From Hyaloperonospora brassicae (lineage: Eukaryota > Oomycota > Peronosporomycetes > Peronosporales > Peronosporaceae): a DNA stretch of 64,000 bases. The position numbers and the translations under genes were made by a program. The stretch is from assembly GCA_947650285.1 (NCBI GenBank), contig CANTFL010000017.1, forward strand, positions 172,874 through 236,873, read 5' to 3'. The notes under the pieces are model-generated. The model worked only from the letters and a program-made list of their open reading frames with translations, did no database searches and was not told the DNA's origin. Each line of letters starts with the position of its first letter. Positions within the stretch are counted from its first letter, which is position 1. Shown here piece by piece: positions 23,328 to 33,398 of this stretch.

Positions 23328-25058
23328 ATGCGCGCGCCTCAGCTGCTTTCCGCGGCGCTGCTGGCGCTCACGACGCCCGCCTCAGTGCACGCGCGCGCCA
23401 TGGACGTGGACGAGTGGCCGTCGACCGAAGTGCGTCCAGCTGCTTCTCCTGCGGCCCGTGTCGCTTGCATTTTGTACCGGTCCTTACCGTTCCGTGTGTC
23501 TTTTGTCTGGTGTTAGAGTGACCACACCAAGTTGCAGATGGTGCTGCCCGAACGGCTCATGAAGAAGGACGGCTACGCGCACAAGGACGCGCTCTTTGGC
23601 TACCCGTCGTACTCGATGGGGTCGCTGCAGACGCAGCTGATCTACACGAACGAGTCGGGTTGCCAAGCGATCACGCACAGCGACTGGGAGCCGCCGTTCG
23701 CGCTGCTCTTGGACCGCGGCGACTGCCACTTTGTCGAGAAGGTGCGACACGCGCAACGGGCCGGTGCGCGCGCTGTGCTCATTGCCGACAGCAAATGTCT
23801 ATGCACCGACGTCGAGTGCCTGCGCGAGACCGGCGACGACTTTTGCGAGACAGTGCTGCCGTTCATGGCCGACGACGAGTCGGGCGGCGACATTACGATC
23901 CCGAGCATGTTGATCCGCAAGAGCGACGGCGACGCGATCAAGCGCGAGGTCGCCCAGAGCAAAGGCGTCAGTAACGTGATGGTCAAGTTTGACTGGGGCG
24001 TGCCCTCGCCCGACGGGCGCGTCGAGTGGACGCTGTGGCAGAGCGCGTGGGACGACCAGTCGCGGGCGACGCTGGCAGACCTGGAGGCGATGGTCACGGC
24101 GCTGGGCGACCGCGCATTTTTCACGCCGCGATTCGTCTCGTACAATGGCAGTAAAGTGGGCTGCCACGCCGAGGCGAAAGAGGGGACGTCGGCCTGTGGC
24201 AACATGTGCTTGAACAATGGTCGCTACTGTCTGCTGGACCCGTCGCCGTCGCACGACCGCTCGACGGGCGCGTCGGGAGCCGATGTCGTGGTGGAGAATC
24301 TGCGTCGCAAGTGCGTTTGGAAGCTGGAGAGTGAGACTGATCCGGGCGTTGGCCTCAAGTGGTGGAAGTACGTAAAGGCTTTTGGTGAAGCATGTGGAAA
24401 GGACGAGAACACGTTTCGGGAGCGATCTTGCGCCGAGAAGGTGATGAAGAAGCTGAGCATTGACGTTGAAGCCGTGGAGAAGTGCATGCAGCCGTATGGT
24501 GTTGGTGTGGACGAGGTGAATCCTATGCTTGAGGAGGAGCTCAAGGAGCAGACTGCACTCCAGCTTCTACGTTTGCCGGCGCTATATGTGGACGGGGTGC
24601 ACGCTCGCGGTCGTGTGGACCCAACAAGCATTTTGGGCATGGTTTGTGCTGGCTATGGCGTCCACGACCCTCCCGAGGTGTGCTCGTGCGATGGCCAGTC
24701 GTCCGCTGGCCTCTTGGATTGTGTGAAGGTGGGCAGTCTTGCGAATGCTGCCGCCATCACGAGCAACGACGGCTACTCGTTCGCGTCGCTGGTGGCCGTG
24801 TTGTTCGCATTCGTGGGTATAGTCGCCGTGGGTGGCTTTGTCCACTGGCGTCGCACACAGCGCCACATGCGCGACCAGGTGCGCAGCATCCTTGCGGAGT
24901 ATATGCCGCTCGAGGATCAGGCGTTCGATGACGAGTATGACTTGGAAGACGAGAAGTCGCGTATGTTGCACCCGGCGGAGCGAGCCGCCGCAAAGAGCCC
25001 CCGCGGCTACATGCCATCGCGCGGCTTTCTAGAGGAAGACGAGGATGGAGGCATGTGA
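23328..25058 (+). CDS. Vacuolar sorting receptor-like type I membrane protein (PA domain)
   Basis: Two exons (23328-23429 and 23517-25058) encode 547 residues. A cleavable signal peptide (MRAPQLLSAALLALTTPASVHA) is followed by a protease-associated domain (PPFALLLDRGDCHFVEKVRHAQRAGA) and then a Cys-rich lumenal region with the layout of plant vacuolar sorting receptors. One membrane span (about residues 455-475, FASLVAVLFAFVGIVAVGGF) separates it from an 80-residue cytosolic tail. The tail contains EYMPLEDQ, the Tyr-based YMPL signal found in plant VSR tails, which recruits clathrin adaptor AP-1. Such receptors carry hydrolases from the Golgi to the vacuole. The intron is 87 nt, phase 0, with a TTAG acceptor. 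Confidence 0.9.
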
Positions 25059-26019
25059 ATGTCGACCGACTAGTCATCTGGCCGATGAGAGAAGCCGACT
25101 AGCAGGCTTGCGTTATTTTTCATCACGATCCTTTGCCGGGTAAGTATCACAGAGGTAAGAAGGAAGCAAATGGCAGCCATTGGCGTGGATTGAACACGAC
25201 GACGTTGGTTGTGGTACGATGCAGAACGTTTGAGCTTTGTAACCTGCTTTCGTTGTAAGAACGCAGCCATTACTTGTCTGCTTGACTGAGTCGTCCCTTT
25301 GGTTGTTACAATTAGGGTAGACCTACGATGTGTGCTGTGCGGCGCTACCTGTAACCACCGAAGCGCTGAGAATTGAAACTTGAAACACCGACGTAAGGCA
25401 AAGGCTATTGACCCGCGTGCTTTGTGGATGCCGTCTCACCATGCTAGCAGGACCGAGGCAACAGGAATTGGCCTCCACGGATCTGATTAGATCTTCAGCA
25501 CATGGATGCGTTGCTGTCCCGCGCAAAGATGCTCAATATAAGAGGGGCAAGCGCAGCTGTTTGATGTACTTTCGGAATATTACGTGAAGTTTTGTCTGCT
25601 GCGCGCCTCTTATGTCCAGGACTGTTCCCAGCAAACGTAGAGACGCATGACACATTTTCGTTCGTCCTTTGACCTTCACCATGCACGAAATGGAGTCATG
25701 CGGTAGCCCGGTTACATGTATGACAATGGCTGATTGACATCAATATAATCTCCATGTTTATTACATAAGCAAATACTACTCTGGATTCAGTAAACGCCCT
25801 GAAAACCCACAAAATCTAAAAAGGGCCCCAGAGCAAGAGGATCAAAACTTCACCAAATAATCGAAAATATACAGAACAAATAGAGCAAAAACGCCTCAAC
25901 CATGTATACTACACGTATGCGCATGCCAAATTTTCAAAACGTAATAGTTGGGGAAGGCTCGTTGGAGGTAATGTTCAACGCCCAGCACCCTAAAGTTGTT
26001 TTTATGAATAAATAACATT
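25059..26019. other. Transition into the AT-rich repeat island, no gene seen
   Basis: Base composition falls from GC-rich to AT-rich within this kilobase. After the 3' end of the sorting receptor gene no coding frame is supported. It ends at the inverted repeat that bounds the Crypton-like element. Confidence 0.5.
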
Positions 26020-26282
26020 AAATCTCCGACCGCACTTGAATAACATATTGAATGTATTGACCAATAGTGTGAGCCTAGTGATAGAAAAATCTTTTTTAAG
26101 GAGTCAAATTGCACAAAGGCAAAATTATATCCAATCAGAGAGCAGGTGGACAAGTACAGCTCTCTCAGCTACCTCTCCGACGTATCAGGTCGGAGAGAAC
26201 AGTGCTGTTATGGTTATCACTATACAAACACCAAGTTATTCGCATATTTTAAAAATAATACACAAGCTCCGACGTCTCCGAC
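26020..26282 (+). repeat. Left cluster of CTCCGAC motifs
   Basis: CTCCGAC occurs at 26024-26030, inside the 25-base palindrome CTCTCCGAC-7-GTCGGAGAG (26173-26197), and twice in direct order at 26267-26273 and 26276-26282. This is five copies, one inverted, upstream of the recombinase start. Repeated sites of this kind could bind the element's own recombinase or a transcription factor. Confidence 0.65.
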
Positions 26283-26343
26283 AAAGGGTAACTCAACCGC
26301 ATATTTTACAAACAACATCCAAGCTTTAACATCTCCACCGAGG

Positions 26344-28248
26344 ATGAGTCTGACCGACCTAGCACCTGCCAACACAAAGCGTGCCCGTGAGAACGGAGCG
26401 CGCTCATTTTTAAAGTTCCTCGAGCAGGAGGAGGTTACTTTGGAGTACCTGCAACAGTGCATGCAGCGCGAGAGGGCACCTCTCGCACTAGAAGCTGTGA
26501 TGGACAAGTTTGGCATGTATCTCGCGTTCAAGGAAAGCCGAAAGGGACAGCTCTTGGCTCGACACTCGGTCATGCAGTACTTTCGACAAGCCAAGAATTG
26601 GCTGCTGGAGCAGTTCCCACAGCATCGAGCAGTGGTTGAGAAGAATTTGCTCAAGAAAGGACAGACACTTGAACGCCATTGTATGAAGCGTGAGTCAGGG
26701 TCGTTTGTAAACAAGGCCCCAGCATGCACAAAGTATGCTCTCAAGAAAATGATGGAATATTTGTATTCAACTGCGGTTACTAGTGCTGACTACCAAGATG
26801 CGGCGCTGTTGTGTTTGCTATGGTACCTCTTTGGGCGTGCATCGGACCTTACAATGCTGCGGAAGGCAAACCTGTCGATCGGCTCGGGTGACATATTCTT
26901 CGTCCGATTTATCCGAATTAAAACTTGTGAAGAGCAAGGTCTTTCACTTTTCCCTGACGAAGACTTCACCACATGTCCTCTGCTTGCCATAGCTCTCGCC
27001 CTCGTGACCCACTCATCGCCAACTATATCCGTGCTGAGTCAACTTCCTGAGCAGATGGCTATCTCACAGTCCATATTAGCTCCATCAACTTTGCTCATCG
27101 ATTTGCTCGATCATCCAGAGGCTGTGGTGTCTTCACAGGATATATTATCAACCGCTGCTAAGAAGGAGAACATCACAGATAACTCTCCTGGTGTACACAG
27201 CTACGTCAACCGTGTTCTTGATCGGGTCGCTGTAAAAGCTGGCGTATCCGAGCGCTTGACATCTCACTCTTTTCGGCGCGAAGGGGCGCAGCATGCAAAT
27301 GGGGCTGGATTGTGTGTACAGTGGATCTTCGACCGAGGCGCCTGGAATATGACAGCGACAAACAAGGCCTTCGCGTGCGTTTTTAATCCGGCTTCCGAAG
27401 ACCATAAGGTTGCCCGGGTCTTGAGTGGGCGACACCTCGATACCGACGTATCTCTCCTATCACTTGATGTCTTCGACTCCGGTACGCAGACAAAAATACA
27501 AACTGTTGCGACAGCGCTCTTCAATGCATCTCAAGGCCTCAAGCCTACACAATACAACGTGAGCGAAAGAGTGATTGAAACGCTTATCACTTATCTGCTG
27601 ATTCATTACCCATCGTTGAAGCAGCTAAAGAAAGACGTACTTGTAGTCACACGTTTGGAAGCGTGTGCAATCCAGCAAGGTTACTCCGTCAGCAAACTTC
27701 TAGCTTGGTCTTCACATCTAACCTGCTACACGAAGACAAATGTGCCACCGAATCCCATCAAGGCTTCAGACAGCACGATCGACATCACAAAGCATCCAAT
27801 ATATCTTCGTCAAGCTTCACTGATTGAACATCTAATCAAGGTCAACCAAAAGCTCGAATCTCGCGTCTCGATGATTGAAGCTGAGGTCTATAACAAAGCA
27901 CAACCAAAATCTACACATGAAAGAAGTGAGGGTAAAGACAAAGAACCACCAGCCAAACGTCGCCGAACGAGCTCGTCAACAAACCTGAAGGACGTCTGGT
28001 TTTGTTGGTATACCCAGGAACCCCGCCTCTGGGATTCGTTTGATAGCTCGAGCAAGCACACGAAATCCACCGCCAAACTTGTCGTTGCATTCATGAAACT
28101 GTTTCTTGCTGATGGATTCGTGCTTGATGAAAAGTCTCCGCAGTATCGAGACGATGTGTTGGAATTAGGCGATGTCGCTGAAATGCAGTTACTTTCGTTT
28201 CTTGGCGAGCACAACATCAAGGCCCGCGGAGCACAAAACGTCCTCTAG
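26344..28248 (+). CDS. Crypton-type tyrosine recombinase
   Basis: An unbroken frame encodes about 635 residues when started at the ATG at 26344. An in-frame ATG at 26146 would add 66 residues but runs through the CTCCGAC cluster, so it is less likely. The C-terminal half of the core has the tyrosine recombinase pattern: first catalytic Arg in LFGRASDL (about 165) and HSFRREGAQHA (His-x-x-Arg, about 308), followed by WIFDRGAWN. At the expected nucleophile position the sequence is NKAFACVFN, with Cys345 where related oomycete elements are expected to have Tyr. After the core is a 250-residue tail with a basic segment (AKRRRTSSS). Such enzymes cut and join DNA through a phosphotyrosine. If Cys345 is the nucleophile position the copy is probably inactive despite its intact frame. 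Confidence 0.85.
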   Translation: MSLTDLAPANTKRARENGARSFLKFLEQEEVTLEYLQQCMQRERAPLALEAVMDKFGMYLAFKESRKGQLLARHSVMQYFRQAKNWLLEQFPQHRAVVEKNLLKKGQTLERHCMKRESGSFVNKAPACTKYALKKMMEYLYSTAVTSADYQDAALLCLLWYLFGRASDLTMLRKANLSIGSGDIFFVRFIRIKTCEEQGLSLFPDEDFTTCPLLAIALALVTHSSPTISVLSQLPEQMAISQSILAPSTLLIDLLDHPEAVVSSQDILSTAAKKENITDNSPGVHSYVNRVLDRVAVKAGVSERLTSHSFRREGAQHANGAGLCVQWIFDRGAWNMTATNKAFACVFNPASEDHKVARVLSGRHLDTDVSLLSLDVFDSGTQTKIQTVATALFNASQGLKPTQYNVSERVIETLITYLLIHYPSLKQLKKDVLVVTRLEACAIQQGYSVSKLLAWSSHLTCYTKTNVPPNPIKASDSTIDITKHPIYLRQASLIEHLIKVNQKLESRVSMIEAEVYNKAQPKSTHERSEGKDKEPPAKRRRTSSSTNLKDVWFCWYTQEPRLWDSFDSSSKHTKSTAKLVVAFMKLFLADGFVLDEKSPQYRDDVLELGDVAEMQLLSFLGEHNIKARGAQNVL

Positions 28249-28621
28249 TCCATGCGCAATATACACAAAGCTGGTCATCTAAGCAAACATATTCAACGAT
28301 ACAGACAACTTCAAGCCGCCGGTCGCATTGTAGATCCAGCACCTGCGCATACTACAAACATCATCGGATAGATTGTCAACCCGCAGTACCCATAGATGAT
28401 GGTCTTCACGCCATTGTATACATGCTGAGTGATTCCGCACTAAAGAAGGAGAAATACAACAAGTACATATTAACAAGATCGGCGAGACACTTTAGCTCGT
28501 CCTTACTCTCATGATACAGCGTATATACATCATAGTACAACAATCCATTTTACCCTTAATCGTCGAGGTCAGATCGCTCAAAATGTTCTTGGACATGACA
28601 ATATCGTATCACGATGTACAC

Positions 28622-28950
28622 CATTTACGCACGGGTACATGCCATCCGGGTAGCACACGGGCGGCACGTAGTCCACCATGTAGCTGCTTACCTGTCATTG
28701 AATACAACATAACGATCAATGAGCAGTCAATAACGCGCGTATAAATACACATGGACACGGGTGCACGTACGTAGCAAACGCGTTGTGCACCATTTACGCA
28801 CGGGGAACAGGTCATCCGGGTAGCACACGGGCGGCATGTAGTCCACCATGTAGCTGCTTACCTGTCATTGAATAAACATAACGATCAATGCGCAGTCAAT
28901 AACGCGCGTATAAACACACATGAACACGGGTGCACGTGCATATACATTAA
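28622..28950 (+). repeat. 169-bp tandem repeat, two copies
   Basis: The unit beginning CATTTACGCACGGG at 28622 starts again at 28791. It shares long identical blocks (for example ATCCGGGTAGCACACGGGCGGCA and TCAATAACGCGCGTATAAA) with a few substitutions and small indels. It lies between the recombinase gene and the right end of the element. No coding frame is kept in both copies. Confidence 0.85.
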
Positions 28951-29190
28951 ATCCCCATCATGTACAACTCGTCCACAGTCCACGTGTCGTGGTATATTGA
29001 CACGTTGGCGCAACTCACGATGTAGTGAAGCAGATCAGCACGTAATATTTAATTTTCGAACACGCACACAAGGAAAATCAATTTGCCTCAATCAATTATA
29101 TTTTAAGCCCCCTGTCCACTTATCATTGCTAGCACATTAATGCACACAAAATTGCACACTATTACACAATTCCGTACTGACTTTGTCCCG

Positions 29191-29218
29191 GTCGGAGCGT
29201 GTCGGAGGTCGGAGATTT
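29191..29218 (-). repeat. Right cluster of CTCCGAC motifs
   Basis: Three copies of GTCGGAG (complement of CTCCGAC) lie at 29191-29197, 29201-29207 and 29208-29214. The last merges into the terminal inverted repeat GGTCGGAGATTT. Their orientation is opposite to most left-end copies. Confidence 0.65.
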
Positions 29219-29899
29219 CATGGTATGGTGCAGTAAGTGTGTGGTTTTACCATGTCTGTAGCGGCGGGGGGGGGGGCTGTTACATGTCATTAGTACAATT
29301 TGGGTCAATGTAAATATCACATAAATTGATAATATTTAACAATATCACTTTCGTGAGTCGATTTAATGTTAATATCTTTACTATTCGGCATTGTTTCACT
29401 ATTGGTCGATATAGGCCATTACATGAGCCAGATAAACCACAAAATGCTGCAAGACGCACGCTATGGGTGGTGGGTAAGATTGCTATATTAAAAGTTTGTA
29501 GTTACACAAAGTGTCAGTAAGATAAAGAGAGTTTATGAACGAGGCTTAACTATATCAATGTATAACTTTATTTTCCTTCCCTTATATACAAGAGTTTCTG
29601 CGTTTCACTTTCTCTGCACGTATAGTGTTCGTAAAGGGAAGCGCACACTCTTGTACTGTATCGGTAAATGATAAACCAATTATCTGGTAAGAATTGGGCA
29701 CCGTTACACCTGGTAGCACTTCGTTGTTCGTTCAACGACCACAATCACCTCATTCAACACGAAAAAGTAGATGTTAAGGAATGCCTTCACACCATCCTTA
29801 AAGTCTAGCACCAACCACGGAATATGGAATGGATTGCTGTTAAACGAATGGGTTCTTCATATGGAGAAACCGCCAGAAGTGCCCAGCTGGAGGCTTTTG
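29219..29899. other. AT-rich sequence without a gene
   Basis: Nothing coding is supported. A run of about ten G residues lies near 29266-29275, unusual in this AT-rich stretch and also a likely place for assembly error. Confidence 0.5.
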
Positions 29900-30864
29900 A
29901 CAGATACCAACAACATGTCTTACTAAGTAACTAAATGCAGAATGTAGTTGATGTCAAAAACGAGAAAGTAGTCTTTCTTTACTAGCAATACTCGTAACAA
30001 ATCAAGTAGTTGAGATAACTGAGTGCTCAACAGACAGGTCTGTTGAGACAAAAACAATGCAATACTGATAGGTGTGGGTCGATGCTCACGCGCCGTCTCC
30101 AAACCTTTAATATTGGAACTTTCACGAACATGTGAGTCGATGAAGACTTTGTTGAAGTGGTCCAGTAATTTGGACGACGCCATAAGGGCTCATTGTATCG
30201 TCGAAGACGAGATGAAAGTTGAATTATCCTAATATAACGTGGCTAGACGAGTCATGACGTTGGCCTTACGGCCCAATCCCCACGACCTGTATTTGACTGA
30301 GTCGTTAGACGCTTTAAGGTCCAGGCTTAGCCAAACTTTTGAGCCGGCACGAGCCGAGTACCAGGCTTGTACTGATTTTCTAAATCCACGACTTGATACA
30401 TTTGATATGCACTCTTACGCACGTCGTATTCGAAATCTTACAAGTTGGAATACTTCCAATTCAATCGATGAACACATACAAATTACGGTGACCATTTAGG
30501 GTCTTACGGATGCTTTGGTCAACGCCCACCTATTTTGCATAAAAATGAAGTCGCTGAAACTAGCAATGTCAGCGGTGGAACAGGAAACCTATAGTTTGAG
30601 ACAGGTCCAAATAAGTTTGTATACCTATCGTCCTTCGATTCGACAGGAAACCGGATGTCTAGAATTTATGGACCTCTATTACTTGGAGAGCAAACGTACC
30701 CGCTATACAGTGTACATACGATTGCAGGGCATTATGCCTATGAGTGTAGTGTTAAGAACTCCGTCTCACGCACACACGTACTGAACGACCGTACGTCGGC
30801 CAAGAAGGGCCCGAGACGCGGGTCCAACACTGTTGCAAAAATCGCAACAGCGAAAAAGAATTGA
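29900..30864 (+). pseudogene. Decayed Ty3/Gypsy gag fragment
   Basis: The + strand from about 29930 to 30070, reversed, resembles the + strand at 39510-39620, which is antisense to gag of the Gypsy relic there. This places a gag N-terminus here in + orientation. Further on, a capsid-like block (30239-30499) is followed by EQETYSLRQVQ (about 30580) and then a broken zinc-knuckle region with AGHYAYEC in a shifted frame. The same order (EHEDFSMRQA) is seen on the - strand near 38950. Several stops and frame changes show it is dead. No LTR could be assigned. Confidence 0.6.
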
Positions 30865-31133
30865 TTACTTGCTGACTTATTCTATCAATTTCATTCATGT
30901 TTTAATCGATCATATTAATCAATAAATGATTGATCAAAATCAATAATAATATGTCAGCTATCAATCGAAATATATTGATTATACGGAATTATCTAAGATA
31001 TGTACCACGATAATCAACAAATAAATAAATTATACCACAATATCGAAAAATACAAAAATATAATAAGCCTGTTTTCTGTACCTAAATTGAAACAGATCCT
31101 TGAATTTAAACAGCCCCAGTCATTTTTGGTAAT

Positions 31134-32620
31134 ATGGACTATACTGCCACGTGGCAAACTATTGATGTACCACCTCCACTACCTTTTGTTGGCCACACAT
31201 CAGCATTTGTGATATTTTGCGCACATCAGATGGAAAGGAACGACGAGAAAAAGCAAACTAGCAGGTTCTTCGAAAAAAGGTGTTACAGTAACAAAAGCTA
31301 CATCATTCAAGCTCTAATTGAGTACAACAGACAGCGAAACCGTCCGTATCGTGTCGTCTCAAGTGAAAAGCGACGTTACAAAGATGTGTGCACACAAGAT
31401 AACTGTTCGTTCGCGGAGCAGATTGTCTTTTCACAAACATTTGGCCCTCCAACCAATTTCGTTTTACACTCCTGTCAAATTTCGGGATCATTTAAAGCGT
31501 CTCGTAGATATGCAACTGCGAAACGAATTGGTATAAACCCTGCCGTTCAAGGTATGGCTATGGCCTTTGGCAGTAAAGTGAACCCCGTGATGATCCAAAT
31601 AAAGCTGAAAAATAACGGTATATTCTACCTCAATTTGAACTGTGCTCATGCAATCACAAGGTTACAGATCGAGTATCTCGGCATTAATATTGAGCAATAC
31701 AAACTCATTCCATCCTTTATGGTTGAACTGAATGGTCGAGGTCACGAAATAAAGCTCGAAATTGAGGATGATGAGTTTGTGCGATTGTGTGTCATTCCGA
31801 GAAGGGCTGCGACCATATAAGCCGTTCAGCGAGCGCAAGGTTGCCGTGGATGACACCTTTCTGAAGACTTCCATCGGTGGGGTCCTCCTGGTGACTTTCT
31901 ATTGCAATGGTAAGAACAAGATTCAAACTGTAGGAGTAAGTATTGTCTCGGTGGAGAATGAAGGTAATTGGAATTGGCTTTTAGAAGATCTGCTCTTCCA
32001 CCTCCAACCAACTTCAGCATTCGTATATAGGATAGGGACAAGGGAACTGTAAATGCGGTGCAGACAACTGTACCAGACGTCCCTCATTTTTTGCTTTCAG
32101 CATCTGATAAAGATTTTTGAAAAGAAATACACGTCGAAGAACTTGAAAAAATTGGCGTAGATGTCGGCTCTATAACGAACAAAGGTTGCGTACGAGAAGG
32201 CGGAAGCAAACATCTCCAGCTTGGATAAAAGTGCGTTGGCGTGGCTTCACGATGTTGGCCCTTATAATTTGCAACAGCTCACTCCATACGTCCAAGATAC
32301 ACCATCTTGACATCAAATGACGTGATAGCTGTAAGCAGTGCGCTCAAGAGTATTCTAAATCTTACAATTGTCGACTGCCTAATGGATATTGAGCGTTACG
32401 TGGCGAGTAAGTGGGATAAACCGGTAAGCAAATTGAAAAGGTGGGGAGTGCTTACTCCACATAAATTTCGCAATGTGGACAAAACACTGGCCGTTGCGGC
32501 GTGGGGTGAAATTGATGTAAGCTCTACTTTATGCTTCGTTGTCGCAATCATGTCAATAGTAGGAGCTAATCCGGTAAAGCTTGCAGTTCTATGTTGTGAC
32601 AAGATTATTCAATGCTAGTG
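31134..32620 (+). pseudogene. Decayed MULE (Mutator-like) transposase
   Basis: The first block (31134-31820) has the WRKY/FAR1-like N-terminal layout of Mutator transposases, with FFEKRCYSNKSY and a C-x4-C element. A second block in another frame (31800-32050) reads VAVDDTFLKTSIGGVLLV and GVSIVSVENEGNWNWLL, the DDE core around the first catalytic Asp. The usual second Asp region (SDRDKGL) is altered to YRIGTREL. A third block (32307-32618) matches the C-terminal SNAVESVNSALK-like region (here SNDVIAVSSALK). At least two frame changes and stops separate the blocks, and the element cannot encode active enzyme. Terminal inverted repeats were not found. Confidence 0.75.
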
Positions 32621-32846
32621 TGGGTACTTCGAAGATGCTGGCTCTCCTTGCGTTCATGCTTAACTTGATCTTCGTCACACTGAAAATATGCCCACCATAA
32701 AAGCGTATTTTCATGACTCGTGCAATACGAAAGACGCTTAAATCAGCGTAGTAAAATAGATCAGAAAATAAAGTATTGCCGCTCGTGTTAAAAGAGTCCC
32801 TGGCTGTAACGAGGCAAGCTCTTACCAGATGACTGACAAGACCTTA

Positions 32847-33268
32847 TGTTAATTCAACACAAGGTTGTGTGCACCCGGCGTCACGTACACATGGCGTGAT
32901 GAAGCGCGAAGAAGTTAACAGAACTTGGAAGATCTGCATAAGGGAAAAGTAGAACTGTAAATAACATAGTTATGTTTCTTACTATATCATCTTTCGTCTT
33001 AATCGAGCTTCACTAAACTACCATCTCCTATGTGGGTCACTTGCTCACCTCCCATTGCGCGCGTACAGGAGCGATTGGTGGTTAATTTGGTTGATATAGC
33101 GTCTACATCAACCAATAAGCGGAGCAACCACGAATATAATCCTCAAGGTAAATATTCTGCCAACATTAAATTTTTCGAGTAATGTTAGTTGAACATTACC
33201 TAAATAGATAATATTCCAATAATTGATACATTCGTATCGATTTTATGTAACGAGCTTACCCCGTTACA
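32847..33268 (+). mobile_element. LTR-like sequence preceding a Gypsy gag
   Basis: The stretch begins TGTTAATTCAACAC and ends CCCCGTTACA, a TG...CA pair typical of LTRs, and a gag start follows 130 bp downstream. Its first 95 bases (AACACAAGGTTGTGTGCAC, then GTCAC-TACAC-TGGCG) recur in the same orientation at about 39866-39950. The exact 5' limit is uncertain. Confidence 0.5.
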
Positions 33269-33398
33269 TTATTACCTTTTACCATCAGTCAATACAGTGA
33301 GTGATTTGATTGATTAGTAAAAGATCGAATTCCGTATTGGCGCTCTGAGGAAAAGGAGCATCTGCTTTTTTTACCTCCTCATTCCAACTTTCCAGTGC

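Larger units (their letters stand above)
26020..29218 (+). mobile_element. Crypton-like tyrosine-recombinase DNA element with inverted termini
   Basis: The element is defined by a 12-base inverted repeat (AAATCTCCGACC at 26020-26031, its complement at 29207-29218; CAT precedes it on both sides one base further out). It encloses one intact recombinase gene (26344-28248), about 1 kb of non-coding sequence with a 169-bp tandem repeat, and clusters of the heptamer CTCCGAC near both ends. Cryptons normally lack terminal inverted repeats, so these limits are a proposal. The surroundings are AT-rich and full of decayed elements. Confidence 0.6.

Noticed and set aside
28270..28480. Second gene of the Crypton-like element on the reverse strand
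   Set aside because: The frame is short, lacks a start context and has no domain.
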